The translations under genes and the position numbers were made by a program. Positions 8,136-16,953 of a DNA stretch of 64,000 nt are shown here, in pieces. This DNA is from Paenibacillus endoradicis (GTDB taxonomy: Bacteria > Bacillota > Bacilli > Paenibacillales > Paenibacillaceae): the NCBI RefSeq assembly GCF_024721975.1, contig NZ_JANQBB010000002.1, positions 930,001 to 994,000 on the forward strand, given 5' to 3'. The stretch's first letter is position 1; every line of letters begins with the position of its first letter. The notes beneath the pieces were generated by a model. The model was not told the origin of the DNA. It did not search any database and saw only the letters and a list, made by a program, of their open reading frames with translations.

Positions 8136-8693
8136 CTATATTTTTAAATTAACAATATTAAGTAACTGCACATTCATTTCATCAACTGATTCCTTGAAAT
8201 CACGACGATACCACTCGATAATAAGTCCGATAAAAGCATTGGCAGTATAGGAATAAAAATACCCATTAATGTCTCCACGAACTTGCGTATTTTTATCTGA
8301 CATAAAATTTGATCGAATTTCATCAAATAGCATGTAATAGTACGTAGTGGATACTTCACGAGATAATACGATTCTGTAAAATTGCTCATGTTTTTTCACA
8401 TGATGAAAAATACCTACTGTTTTGGGATCTAGCTTTTCTATATCTAGAACAGTGATATGTCGATAAGGTTCATTATAAGAGTCTTTCAAATCTAACATGA
8501 TTTTCTCAAATAGTTCCTTAAAGACATCTCCTATTTCTTCATAATGAAAATAAAAAGTACCTCGATTAATGCTTGCCTCCTTACAAAGCTCAGTTACTTT
8601 TATTTGAGATAACGATTTGTTTTTTAGTAAGTTAAGCAATGCTTGATGTATATTAATTTTTGTTTTTACAATACGTAAATCATTTTTATTCAT
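8136..8693 (-). CDS. TetR-family regulator, divergent to an SDR gene
   Basis: 185 residues, N-terminal helix-turn-helix (residues about 8-60, recognition part INRGTFYFHYEE), C-terminal helical domain of the DhaS-like TetR_C group. AAAGGAGTGAG lies 5 bases before ATG. It shares the small-size subgroup and layout with the TetR gene at 2189-2794 but is clearly a different protein. It is transcribed away from a short-chain dehydrogenase gene across 217 bases that contain palindromes on top of the dehydrogenase promoter, so it most likely represses that gene. Confidence 0.85.
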   Translation of the reverse strand: MNKNDLRIVKTKINIHQALLNLLKNKSLSQIKVTELCKEASINRGTFYFHYEEIGDVFKELFEKIMLDLKDSYNEPYRHITVLDIEKLDPKTVGIFHHVKKHEQFYRIVLSREVSTTYYYMLFDEIRSNFMSDKNTQVRGDINGYFYSYTANAFIGLIIEWYRRDFKESVDEMNVQLLNIVNLKI

Positions 8694-8761
8694 ATACTCA
8701 CTCCTTTATCGAACATTTTAGATCATTTTGTTGGATATCATACAATTTGAGGAAGTTTTGT

Positions 8762-8814
8762 GTATTGAATACGCTTACTATAATGTACTATAATTTTATT
8801 ATACAGATGTACAA
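8762..8814 (+). promoter_or_regulatory. SDR promoter overlapped by palindromes (candidate TetR operator)
   Basis: A promoter TTGAAT (8765-8770), 18 bases, TATAAT (8789-8794) points to the SDR gene. GTATT-G-AATAC (8762-8772) covers the -35 and TATAAT-TTT-ATTATA (8789-8803) covers the -10; TGTAC/GTACA arms at 8785 and 8810 frame the latter. This is where a repressor would act. Confidence 0.5.
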
Positions 8815-8910
8815 TAACATACACTACATTTTAGTTTATGCTTTCGAATTAACTTTTTGGTTCTACGAGGTTATCCACGGAAACTACAAAAAATTTAGGA
8901 GGATTATATT

Positions 8911-9669
8911 ATGAGATTACAAGACAAAGTAGCTATCGTAACAGGTGCAGCATCAGGTATGGGTAAAGCTATCGCAGAGCTTTATGCAAAAGAAGGAGCT
9001 AAAGTTGTTGTCTCTGACTATAATTTTGAAGGTGCAAAAGCAGTAGCTGAAGCAATTAATGCTAATGGCGGTTCTGCAATAGCTAACCAATCGAATGTTG
9101 CTGAATTAGCAGACTTAGAGCGTATGTTTGCAGAAACACAAGAAGCATTTGGTAAACTAGATATTCTTGTAAACAACGCTGGAATTATGGACGGTATGGA
9201 GCCTGTTGGTGAAATTAGTGATGAGAAATGGGATCGCGTATTTGCTGTAAATACGACTGGGGTTATGCGTGCAATGCGTATCGCTACGAATATTTTCTTA
9301 GAGCAAGGTCATGGCGTTATCGTAAACAACATTTCTGCAGGTGGTTTGCGTGGTGCTCGTGCAGGTGCAGCGTATACTGCATCTAAACATGCCGTTACTG
9401 GTTTAACAAAAAATACAGCTTATATGTATGCTAATTCTGGCATCCGTTGTAACGGTATTGCTCCAGGTGGCGTAATGACAAATATTCAATCTTCTATGAC
9501 TGGTGTATCTCAATTTGGTGCTGGTCGCCAAATGACTGGTAATGGTACAATGCCTCGCGTTGGTCAACCAGATGAAATTGCACAACTAGCACTTTTCCTT
9601 GGCTCTGATGAGTCAAGCTTCGTAAATGGTCAAGTTATTGCTGCTGATGCAGGTTGGACTGCATACTAA
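8911..9669 (+). CDS. Short-chain dehydrogenase/reductase (FabG-like)
   Basis: 252 residues, classical SDR. Visible: the nucleotide-binding TGAASGMGKAIA (about 11-22), NNAG at about 90, catalytic Ser in NISAGG (about 141-146), and YTASK (Tyr and Lys, about 157-161). The family makes NAD(P)H-dependent oxidoreductases; substrate unknown. AGGAGGATTATATT precedes ATG. Codon use is strongly biased to A/T third positions as in highly expressed genes of the window. Single gene followed by a strong hairpin; regulated, by context, by the divergent TetR. Confidence 0.88.
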   Translation: MRLQDKVAIVTGAASGMGKAIAELYAKEGAKVVVSDYNFEGAKAVAEAINANGGSAIANQSNVAELADLERMFAETQEAFGKLDILVNNAGIMDGMEPVGEISDEKWDRVFAVNTTGVMRAMRIATNIFLEQGHGVIVNNISAGGLRGARAGAAYTASKHAVTGLTKNTAYMYANSGIRCNGIAPGGVMTNIQSSMTGVSQFGAGRQMTGNGTMPRVGQPDEIAQLALFLGSDESSFVNGQVIAADAGWTAY

Positions 9670-9703
9670 TAGTGGATTTTCAAAATTACACTCGTTCTTA
9701 AAG

Positions 9704-9750
9704 ATGAAAGGGACACTTAAAGACAATTTGTCTTCAAGTGTCCCTTTCAT
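9704..9750. terminator. Hairpin between convergent SDR and ABC permease genes
   Basis: ATGAAAGGGACACTT and its exact complement AAGTGTCCCTTTCAT enclose an inner AAGACAA/TTGTCTT stem. T-tracts on both sides are weak, but position between two stops fits a bidirectional terminator. Confidence 0.7.
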
Positions 9751-9764
9751 TTCTAACGGTGAGC

Positions 9765-10550
9765 TTATAATGGTAAATCTTTTTCCTTAAACACCTTAAT
9801 ACTCACTGTATAAAGTACAATTCCCACGATAGGTAGTATGAAAAATTGTAGGGCATATCCCTTTCCTTCCAAGATGGCGTTGGTATCAAATAAAGCATTT
9901 ATCGTAATATATTTCAAATTCTCTAGACTACTATCAACCGTGCTCATTAGTTGAAATAGAAAGAACACTAACGGAATTCCAGAGCCTAGTGCAAGTGAGT
10001 TTTTTGATAAGTTGAATAGACATGAGAAGAAAAATGAAATACTACTAATAGTGAACATTAATAGAAATAACCCTAAATTTAACATTAAATAATCATTCAT
10101 ATTAAAAACTAAGTCGGCTTGGAAAATATGAATAGCTGTTATCCCAACACTCGTTGCTAATAAGCACATTATTAAAACGGCTAATATAAGATAACATGCT
10201 TGTGTCATAACAATCGTGCTGCGTTTAATAGGCGTCGAGAGTAAATATGCCATAGAACCTCTATCTACTTGAGCTGCAATTAAACTATTCGCTGTCATCA
10301 CGATAAAAATAATCGGTAAAATGACACCATGCAAAGAGTAAAATGTCTGTGCAAGCATTCCAAGAAACGTTGTTTTTTCTAAGAAGCTTTCAAGTGGAGT
10401 ACCTTTCACCATCTCAGACATACTATTAATCGTGCTGTCGTCAAAAATTGAGATTAAAACAACGTTGAGAACACAGATAATACTAGTAAAAATAAGCCAT
10501 AATTTAATATTCGATTTTACAGTTTGTTTAAATATTGTTTTACTAAACAT
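9765..10550 (-). CDS. ABC-2 type permease of a BcrA-like exporter
   Basis: About 261 residues with six predicted membrane helices (near residues 20-40, 60-85, 110-130, 140-160, 168-190, 235-255), typical of ABC-2 permeases that work with BcrA/YtrB-type ATPases in drug or peptide export. The start at 10550 is chosen because GAGGGAGC lies upstream and it overlaps the end of the ATPase gene by 8 bases, indicating translational coupling; the ATG at 10568 lacks a ribosome site. Last gene of the operon with two ATPases. Confidence 0.8.
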   Translation of the reverse strand: MFSKTIFKQTVKSNIKLWLIFTSIICVLNVVLISIFDDSTINSMSEMVKGTPLESFLEKTTFLGMLAQTFYSLHGVILPIIFIVMTANSLIAAQVDRGSMAYLLSTPIKRSTIVMTQACYLILAVLIMCLLATSVGITAIHIFQADLVFNMNDYLMLNLGLFLLMFTISSISFFFSCLFNLSKNSLALGSGIPLVFFLFQLMSTVDSSLENLKYITINALFDTNAILEGKGYALQFFILPIVGIVLYTVSIKVFKEKDLPL

Positions 10551-11439
10551 GATAGGTAGCTCCCTCATATATATTAGTAAAATATTTTTCTAGCGTGTAT
10601 TTGGTTTCCGTTATATATTTCACATCATATGTAGTTAACATACCAAACAATAGATTGATTTGGTTGTCATGCAATTTAATGGTCACTTCTTGATTCGAAA
10701 GTTCTTGAGCTATACATTCGAATGGCTCTCCACAAAAACGATCAAAATCCTCTTTTACATTGAAGGCGATTTGATATATTTTATTTTCGCTATATTTTAC
10801 TTGTGAAGTTAGTGAAATAATTTTACCATCTTTTATCATCGCCACTTTATCACATATTTCTTCGACTTCTTCAAACATATGGCTCGACATGAAAATTGTT
10901 TTACCCTTTTTCTTTTCATCCTTTAGAATTTCAATGAATTCCATACGCATTAGAGGGTCCAAGCCCGTTGTTGGTTCATCTAAAATTAATATTGCAGGAT
11001 TAGACATGAGTGCAGCAACAATTGCTGTTTTTTGTTTCATTCCTTTAGACATGCGCTTTAAGTTAGCAGTAGGGTCCAGCTGTAGTTTCTCAATGAGTTT
11101 GTTTGCATATGAAAAATCTTTCAATCCCAATAGCTCTGCTTGTTGCTTCAAAAAAGATAGCCCAGTTGGTGCATCAGGAAAAGCGATCTCCCCAGGAAGA
11201 TAACCTACGAGTTGTTTGATTTCATTTGCCTGAAACCAGCAATCCATATCATCGATCCTCAATACACCCTGCTGCGGTTTTAGAAAACCCATTAAGTGAC
11301 GAACGATTGTTGTTTTACCGGCTCCGTTAGTACCGACAAAACCGAATACTTCGCCTTTATTTATAGCCAGATTCACATCATAAATTCCTCTTCCAGCGCC
11401 ATAATCTTTCGTTAGATGAGTAACATCGATATAGCTCAT
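10543..11439 (-). CDS. ABC transporter ATPase (second of two paralogues)
   Basis: 298 residues. Walker A GTNGAGKTT (about 36-44), signature MSKGMKQK with Walker B ILILDEPTTGLDP, then the H-loop SSHMFEE. The C-terminal 80 residues are the variable domain typical of BcrA-like ATPases. It is closely similar to the ATPase encoded just upstream along its whole length, including the HLTKDYG start, so the pair arose by tandem duplication and may work as a heterodimer with the single permease. Start overlaps the upstream stop (TAATG). Confidence 0.88.
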   Translation of the reverse strand: MSYIDVTHLTKDYGAGRGIYDVNLAINKGEVFGFVGTNGAGKTTIVRHLMGFLKPQQGVLRIDDMDCWFQANEIKQLVGYLPGEIAFPDAPTGLSFLKQQAELLGLKDFSYANKLIEKLQLDPTANLKRMSKGMKQKTAIVAALMSNPAILILDEPTTGLDPLMRMEFIEILKDEKKKGKTIFMSSHMFEEVEEICDKVAMIKDGKIISLTSQVKYSENKIYQIAFNVKEDFDRFCGEPFECIAQELSNQEVTIKLHDNQINLLFGMLTTYDVKYITETKYTLEKYFTNIYEGATYHV

Positions 11440-12368
11440 TAAGATATACCTCCAGCTCCAGAAACATGACGATCGTAAAACTTCATAAAATAATCTTCTA
11501 GAGTGAATTTAATCTCTGTAAAAAAATTAATATCATAATTTGCGAGCAATGTAATGAGCTCATTCATTGCTCGGTTGTCCACTTGAATAACTACTTGTTT
11601 TTTATGTATGTCTACTTTCTGTACGTTAATACATGTATTATGATTAAGTTCCAGCTGAAAACGATTAAACTGTTCTTCATGTTTTAGCTCTATCTTATAC
11701 GTTTTCACGCTTAAATTCCGTAGATCCTCAGCAATAAAAGTGGACATTAATCGTCCCTCTTTGATTATTGAAATTCTATCACACGTCGCATCGATTTCCT
11801 TGAAAATGTGACTAGAAAGTAAAATGGTCTTACCCCGTGTTTTTTCAACCTTTATAAATTCGATAAACTGGTGCTGCATGATCGGATCAAGTCCACTTGT
11901 TGGCTCATCCAATACTATAACATCTGGATCATGCATGAAGGCTGTCACAATGGCCAACTTCCGTTTCATCCCCAGTGACATACGCTTTAAATTTCCAGTG
12001 GGTTCAAGTTCAAATTGTTTCACAAGCTGATGAGTATAGCTCATATCCTTAATTCCTCTAAGCTTAGCCATCATGTCAATAAACTGTGTGCCTGATAAAT
12101 ATTCTGGTAAAGCAATTTCCCCAGGCAAGTATCCCAAGCCTCTTAGAATGTCACTCGCATTTTGCCAACTATTAAGTCCATTTACCGTTGTATTTCCTTT
12201 TTGAGGTTTGGAAAAGCCCATAATATGACGAATCGCTGTAGTTTTGCCGGCTCCATTTGGTCCTAAAAATCCATAAACCTCGCCTTTTTCTACTTGGAAT
12301 GTGACATCAAAAACACCTCGATTATGGCCATAATCTTTCGTCAAATGATCGATTTCTATAACCGCCAT
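11439..12368 (-). CDS. ABC transporter ATPase (first of two paralogues)
   Basis: About 309 residues from the start I prefer (MAVIEIDHLTKDYG, GGAGAGG upstream); an in-frame ATG at 12428 would add 20 residues that the paralogue lacks. Walker A is GPNGAGKTT, signature MSLGMKRK, Walker B VIVLDEPTSGLDP, H-loop SSHIFKE. First gene of the ATPase-ATPase-permease operon. Substrate unknown; drug, bacitracin-like peptide or lipid export is usual for this class. A PadR gene of the same direction lies upstream, separated by a terminator. Confidence 0.85.
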   Translation of the reverse strand: MAVIEIDHLTKDYGHNRGVFDVTFQVEKGEVYGFLGPNGAGKTTAIRHIMGFSKPQKGNTTVNGLNSWQNASDILRGLGYLPGEIALPEYLSGTQFIDMMAKLRGIKDMSYTHQLVKQFELEPTGNLKRMSLGMKRKLAIVTAFMHDPDVIVLDEPTSGLDPIMQHQFIEFIKVEKTRGKTILLSSHIFKEIDATCDRISIIKEGRLMSTFIAEDLRNLSVKTYKIELKHEEQFNRFQLELNHNTCINVQKVDIHKKQVVIQVDNRAMNELITLLANYDINFFTEIKFTLEDYFMKFYDRHVSGAGGIS

Positions 12369-12500
12369 ATCACAAGCCGCCTCTCCTATTTCACTCATTT
12401 TGTACTTTGTGTAATCTAAAGAAAGCATACGTTCTATTTCTGAAGATAGAACACTTACGTATATCTTATAAACACGACTTGGTATAAGACTGTTATAACA

Positions 12501-12554
12501 TTAAAAGGAGCTATCTAATAGAAGTCATGTTCGACCTTTATTAGACAGCTCCTT
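12501..12554 (-). terminator. Terminator of the PadR gene
   Basis: Minus strand AAGGAGCTGTCTAATA pairs with TATTAGATAGCTCCTT (one mismatch) and ends in TTTT. It lies 16 bases after the PadR stop. Confidence 0.75.
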
Positions 12555-12569
12555 CTTCTGGAATATTAT

Positions 12570-13127
12570 TCACTTATCCGGAACGTAATTATTCGAATTT
12601 TGTTTAAGCAGTATTATTAGCTTTTCTAGCCAATGAATTGTATGATCTGATCTACTTGCTGCATATTCTCCAACAAAGTCTAAATACATTGCTTTTTCTT
12701 CATCTACCGGTGTTAGTATATCTAATTTAGCAATACTCTCCCAGCGCTCTTTGAGATGTTGCAATTTACGTTCAAGTATTTCTACCACTTTGTCCCGATC
12801 CACATAATTGATGTTAACTAATCCAACGACCATTTCACTAATTAAATCTGCCTTCTCAAACAACTTATATATTTTTTCTGGTATTGCTTCACGACCTTTT
12901 GTCGTAATCGCAAATACCTGTTTGTCTGGTCGATGTTCTTCTTTAATAATTTCGACTGGCTCGATTAGCCCCTGTTTAACTAACGATTCAAAATTATAAT
13001 ATAGTTTGCTTTCTGTTAATCCACCAAGTTGAGATACTGGAATGGTCTCTGAAAGCTGTTTTTTTATTTTATAAGGATAATTGTTACCCTTCATCAGCTT
13101 GCTTAATATAAAAATTTGAATTGCCAT
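12570..13127 (-). CDS. PadR-family transcriptional regulator
   Basis: 185 residues. N-terminal PadR winged helix (about 1-85: IFILSKLMKGNNYPYKIKK, then KQVFAITTKGREAI) and a C-terminal helical Vir_C-type dimerisation part. AAGGAGCG lies 6 bases before ATG. Two palindromes GGTAA-N3/4-TTACC stand immediately upstream, a likely autoregulatory site; PadR proteins commonly control drug or detergent efflux genes. The neighbouring YhgE-like permease (upstream, same direction) and the ABC exporter (downstream) are the candidate targets. Confidence 0.82.
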   Translation of the reverse strand: MAIQIFILSKLMKGNNYPYKIKKQLSETIPVSQLGGLTESKLYYNFESLVKQGLIEPVEIIKEEHRPDKQVFAITTKGREAIPEKIYKLFEKADLISEMVVGLVNINYVDRDKVVEILERKLQHLKERWESIAKLDILTPVDEEKAMYLDFVGEYAASRSDHTIHWLEKLIILLKQNSNNYVPDK

Positions 13128-13142
13128 GGTTTACGCTCCTTC

Positions 13143-13173
13143 GGTAAATTATTACCTCACGGTAAGTATTACC
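13143..13173. promoter_or_regulatory. Tandem palindromes before the PadR gene (candidate operator)
   Basis: GGTAAATTATTACC (13143-13156) and GGTAAGTATTACC (13161-13173) are two GGTAA...TTACC palindromes whose centres are about 18 bases apart, 16 bases before the PadR ATG. Confidence 0.65.
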
Positions 13174-13188
13174 TTCATTGTAGCAAAA

Positions 13189-14382
13189 CTAAGCTATTAC
13201 TTCAGTAGTATTCTTCGCTTTCTCTGTTTCATTCTTTGTTTCTGCATTCACCACTGGCACTGATTTGTGTAAAAATGCTACTACGAGAGCATTAATTAGC
13301 ATTGCACCTAATCCGACAGCTACCATCCCCCAAAGATATGGTGATGCACTATTACTACCATATAAGTTCGCAAAGTAAGCTTGTACTGAATAGTACATTG
13401 GTGAAATATAACTCATCCACTCGTATGGTGCGTACATCATATCACGTGAGATTGTTGCACCATTCGCAAGTGTTTGCATTAATAACACTGGAATATTTAG
13501 TATCATTCCACCTTCACCGATTAAGAAAACAAACATCGCAGTGAAGTTAAACGCAACTATATAGTTTAAGATTTGTTGACCAAACATACTAAGGAAAAGA
13601 TCACCGCTTGGTTGATTTACAAGATATGCGATACCCATCGCTGCTAATGAGGATAACACAGCGATTATTAATGCTGTTAATTGTACGTAAAGGAATAACC
13701 GTTTTCTGCTTGCTTTACCACGACTCTCCTTAAATGCCGCTACTAATTGCAGTGCTGCAATCATTGCTCCTACATAACCCGCCATTGTTAAAAACATTGG
13801 TAGCATATTATTATGCATACCATCAGGAATTTCATTAATGCTCACTAAGTTACCGACATACGAAGATTCGATCATCTCTGCCATTTCAGCAGCTTGAGCT
13901 TCTGGCACGTTAAGGTTCATTAAGACGCCTTGAGCTGTTTGCTTCGAGAACTGTGAGCTTAATTGATTGTTGATTTCAGTAACAACGGATGTCATTGTTG
14001 ATGAAACAACTGTTGCGCCTGCTTCATTCACTGTGAAGTCAATGCTTGATGATATTTCACCATTTTGCATATCTGCAGAAAATGTTTCAGGAATGTGTAC
14101 CACTAAAGCTAAATCATTTTTCTCTAATTGTTTTAACGCTTCTTTATTCGATACATCCGTACTTATTTCTTGAAACGGTAAATTTTCTTGTAACTGTTGG
14201 GCAATCATTTTACCGTATTCACCTTTATCATCATTAATAATCGCAATTGGTAATTTATCGACATTGCCTGGTATCGCAGTGTAACCTGGTAAGAAAATAC
14301 CTAACATTGCGATCGCATAGAATATCCCCATAAAGATTGATCCAATAGCACCTTTTGTTTTTAAGAACTGTGTAAATTTCAT
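13189..14382 (-). CDS. YhgE/Pip-like ABC-2 membrane protein
   Basis: 397 residues. One membrane helix at the N-terminus (about 14-34), a 150-residue extracytoplasmic domain (LPIAIINDDKGEYGK start) and five or six C-terminal helices (about 205-385). This is the YhgE/Pip or DUF3533 layout found in ABC-2-type membrane proteins, some of which act as phage receptors or type VII-associated components and some in drug tolerance. No ATPase is directly adjacent. A good ribosome site (GAGAAGGGGAA) precedes ATG, and an extended inverted repeat lies on its promoter region. Confidence 0.75.
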   Translation of the reverse strand: MKFTQFLKTKGAIGSIFMGIFYAIAMLGIFLPGYTAIPGNVDKLPIAIINDDKGEYGKMIAQQLQENLPFQEISTDVSNKEALKQLEKNDLALVVHIPETFSADMQNGEISSSIDFTVNEAGATVVSSTMTSVVTEINNQLSSQFSKQTAQGVLMNLNVPEAQAAEMAEMIESSYVGNLVSINEIPDGMHNNMLPMFLTMAGYVGAMIAALQLVAAFKESRGKASRKRLFLYVQLTALIIAVLSSLAAMGIAYLVNQPSGDLFLSMFGQQILNYIVAFNFTAMFVFLIGEGGMILNIPVLLMQTLANGATISRDMMYAPYEWMSYISPMYYSVQAYFANLYGSNSASPYLWGMVAVGLGAMLINALVVAFLHKSVPVVNAETKNETEKAKNTTEVIA

Positions 14383-14416
14383 GTATTGTTCCCCTTCTCT
14401 TTTTCAGTATACTTAA

Positions 14417-14453
14417 AGTTTAATCAAACTACTTCAATTAAACTAGTTTGATT
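14417..14453. promoter_or_regulatory. Nested inverted repeats before the YhgE-like gene (candidate operator)
   Basis: AATCAAACTA (14422-14431) and TAGTTTGATT (14444-14453) are perfect complements 12 bases apart. Inside are AGTTT-AATC-AAACT and AAACTAGTTT. This is the look of a TetR-type double operator, yet the only nearby regulator is PadR. Confidence 0.6.
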
Positions 14454-14582
14454 GGATTACATTATTTTATATTATTTAATTTTTAATATCAAATAAAAAA
14501 TCATTAGTGTAACCTTTTTGTAAAGAATTTTTGTCTAAGTTCAAAAGGAAACAATTGGGTTGTCATATTAGGATTGTTGAAA

Positions 14583-14620
14583 AAACAGCAGAGACCACCG
14601 TTTGGTGGTCTCTGCTGTTT
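14583..14620 (-). terminator. Strong hairpin, second terminator after the DUF1801 gene
   Basis: Perfect 17-pair stem (14583-14599 with 14604-14620) around a GTTT loop, followed on the minus strand by six Ts. It insulates the YhgE-like promoter from the ECF operon. Confidence 0.85.
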
Positions 14621-14669
14621 AATCATATTAACAAGTTACTGTTAACACATCATCCGATAGCGATAGCAT

Positions 14670-14711
14670 AAAAAAATAAGCTCCTCACCAATATTAACTG
14701 GGAGAGCTTAT
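14670..14711 (-). terminator. First terminator after the DUF1801 gene
   Basis: Minus strand ATAAGCTCTCCCA pairs with TGGTGAGGAGCTTAT (small bulge), followed by seven Ts. Confidence 0.75.
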
Positions 14712-14754
14712 CTCTAATTTACTTAAACTTTAAGATATTTCAATAAGAACATAA

Positions 14755-15096
14755 TCATGCAAGTGAGCCAGATGCTGTTCTAACCCAAGACACTAACTGC
14801 GAACCATCAAACGTGTCTCCTTTGCGCAGCTTAAATGTCTTCCTTTCCACTGGACCATTAAACATATCTTCTGGAAGATTCAGTTCTGTTGCATTGAAAA
14901 TCGTAAAGCTGACCTCATCCTTAGATGTCGAAATAACAGCTGCATATTTTCCGTTTTTCAAAAAGTGAGGCTTCTTATATTGCATACGTTCTTGTACATC
15001 TGGTATCGCTTCAATGACAACATCACGAAGATTAGCAGACAACGCACCCTGCCACGGTTCTAAAGCTTCTATAAAATCCGTTACTTCCTGGTTCAT
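14755..15096 (-). CDS. DUF1801 (YdhG-like) protein
   Basis: 113 residues of the DUF1801/YdhG fold: N-terminal helix VTDFIEALEPWQGALSANLR, then MQYKKPHFLKNGKYAAVIST, the core where family members have a conserved aromatic and small beta-sheet. Often annotated iron-chaperone-like, but the biochemical role is unsettled. GAGGGGGAAC lies before ATG. It is the last gene of the unidirectional cluster hydrolase-YciI-sigma-YciI-DUF1801. Confidence 0.75.
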   Translation of the reverse strand: MNQEVTDFIEALEPWQGALSANLRDVVIEAIPDVQERMQYKKPHFLKNGKYAAVISTSKDEVSFTIFNATELNLPEDMFNGPVERKTFKLRKGDTFDGSQLVSWVRTASGSLA

Positions 15097-15139
15097 TCGT
15101 TAGTTCCCCCTCTTCATTAACATAACATTAAATTTACTT

Positions 15140-15574
15140 TTATTGCTTTCTATAAAAGTTAAGGTGATCCTGCAAATCTGCTTCCATACCCAATGTTCTC
15201 GCAACCCGCTTCAATTCAGGATAATCTTCGAACTTCCGCATCTCGATTTCAAATATTCCATATCCTTTTGGAACTGGCATTCTCATAGCCCAATCCGATG
15301 CCTCAATTTCTGAAACAACATCGATTAGCGTGTAACCTGCAATTGTTTCTTGATCATTTGAGAAAGGACCAACCTGCACAGTAGGTTCAACTCCGTGCAA
15401 TGGATATACAATTCGCATCCCAATTACGCTAGGCTGTAGCTCTTCTGCAACTACAAGTACACCCGCTCTCGCTAGAGATTGATTATACTCATTCAACTCC
15501 GTCTTGTATTCCAGACTAGGCTTTATACCCGCTTCCGAGTATTCTGTTGCTTTAACCATTAACATAAACCGCAT
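15140..15574 (-). CDS. YciI-like (DGPF) protein, downstream copy
   Basis: 144 residues; begins MRFMLMVKATEYSEAG and holds the dimeric alpha/beta barrel pattern (RIVYP, VQVGPFSNDQETIAGYTLIDV, WAMRMP). The usual DGPF tetrapeptide reads VGPF here. Homologous to the gene at 16950-17384 over the full length. YciI/DGPF proteins lie next to ECF42-type sigma genes throughout bacteria; their function is unknown. Confidence 0.82.
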   Translation of the reverse strand: MRFMLMVKATEYSEAGIKPSLEYKTELNEYNQSLARAGVLVVAEELQPSVIGMRIVYPLHGVEPTVQVGPFSNDQETIAGYTLIDVVSEIEASDWAMRMPVPKGYGIFEIEMRKFEDYPELKRVARTLGMEADLQDHLNFYRKQ

Positions 15575-15687
15575 TTTTGTTTCCCTCCTTAAGGGAAGGT
15601 AAATTGACTCAGCACCATACAGCTAATATGCTTCCCTACTCTGATGACGAATGGAAAGCTCCATAATCGACAAGTGCTCTAAAATAA

Positions 15688-16953
15688 TTATTGCTTCTCG
15701 TTAGACCTGCATTCTTCGGCTCGTTTACTTAAAAGTTCCTGCTCACGAGCATTTCTAGTCAGTGAGGCTGCCCTTTCAAATTCAATTGCTGCTTCATCTA
15801 GTCGTCCTAGCTTCATGAGTAGATCACCACGAACGCTCGGTAGCAAATGGTATTGTTTGAGGGAAGGTTCAGACATTAACTCATCAACAATTTGTAGCCC
15901 GAAGGATGGACCAAACGCCATCGAGATGGCGATCGCTCGATTTAATTCCACGATCGGGGATGGATTTGCTCGAGCCAACCCTTCATATAAAGCTGCAATT
16001 CGAATCCAATTGGTTTCTTCTGGGTCAGTTGCCTGGGCATGACATGCAGAAATTGCCGCCTGTAATGAGTATGGACCTAGCGGACGACCAAGCTTTTGGC
16101 TACGCTCAAGTGCCGCCAAACCACGTCGAATAAGCAGCTGATCCCACTGTACCCTGTTCTGATCCATAAGAAGAATGGGCTCACCTTGAGAGTTAACACG
16201 GGTTTTTAATCGTGAAGACTGAAACTCCATTAAAGCAACCAACCCATGAACTTCAGGTTCTTGTGGTGCGATCTCAGCTAACACACGTCCCAGTCTAAGT
16301 GCTTCCTGACATAGTAATGGTCGAATCCAGTGTTCTCCAGAAGTTGCCGAGTAGCCTTCATTAAACATAAGGTAAACTACCTCAAGCACTGTGGCTAGTC
16401 GTTCTTTAAGTTCCTTCCCCGCTGGAATTTCGAAAGGAACCTTCTCTGCACTCAGCGTTCTCTTCGCTCGAACAATCCGCTGGGCAATTGTAGATTCGGA
16501 GGTAAGGAAAGACCGAGCGATTTCATCTGTGGTAAGTCCGCATAACAGGCGCAATGTTAAGGCAACTCTCGCATCCTTGGACAATACCGGATGGCAGGTC
16601 ATAAAGATCAAACGAAGGAGATCGTCACCGATCTCCCCATCCAAAGCTTGATTAACGTCATCCTCTGTATATAATTGCATACTATGCGCAATCTCTACAT
16701 ACTTCTGATCTCGAACCTTAGTTCTGCGTAAAAGATCAATTGCGCGTCGCTTCGCAGTCGTCATCAGCCAAGCACCCGGATTGTCTGGAATGCCATTCTC
16801 CGGCCATCTTTCTAGCGCAATGACTAAAGCATCCTGTGCCAAATCTTCTGCTAGGCCCACATCCCGAACCATTCTCGTCAATCCTGCAATCAGCTTTCCT
16901 GATTCAATTCGCCATATTGCATCTATGGTTCGATGTGTACGGGAGATTGTCAT
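15688..16953 (-). CDS. ECF sigma factor with C-terminal extension (ECF42 type)
   Basis: 421 residues, far longer than a usual ECF sigma. Region 2 is near residues 15-80 (VGLAEDLAQDALVIALERWP, AWLMTTAKRRAIDLLRR), region 4 near 115-175 (LTLRLLCGLTTDEIARSFL, then STIAQRIVRAKRTL). Residues about 190-415 are a TPR-like helical extension of the DUF6596 type (APQEPEVHGLVALMEFQSSR, GRLDEAAIEFERAASLTRNA). In this group the extension replaces an anti-sigma factor in control. The ATG overlaps the YciI stop by 4 bases (ATGA), so both are co-translated. Confidence 0.88.
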   Translation of the reverse strand: MTISRTHRTIDAIWRIESGKLIAGLTRMVRDVGLAEDLAQDALVIALERWPENGIPDNPGAWLMTTAKRRAIDLLRRTKVRDQKYVEIAHSMQLYTEDDVNQALDGEIGDDLLRLIFMTCHPVLSKDARVALTLRLLCGLTTDEIARSFLTSESTIAQRIVRAKRTLSAEKVPFEIPAGKELKERLATVLEVVYLMFNEGYSATSGEHWIRPLLCQEALRLGRVLAEIAPQEPEVHGLVALMEFQSSRLKTRVNSQGEPILLMDQNRVQWDQLLIRRGLAALERSQKLGRPLGPYSLQAAISACHAQATDPEETNWIRIAALYEGLARANPSPIVELNRAIAISMAFGPSFGLQIVDELMSEPSLKQYHLLPSVRGDLLMKLGRLDEAAIEFERAASLTRNAREQELLSKRAEECRSNEKQ

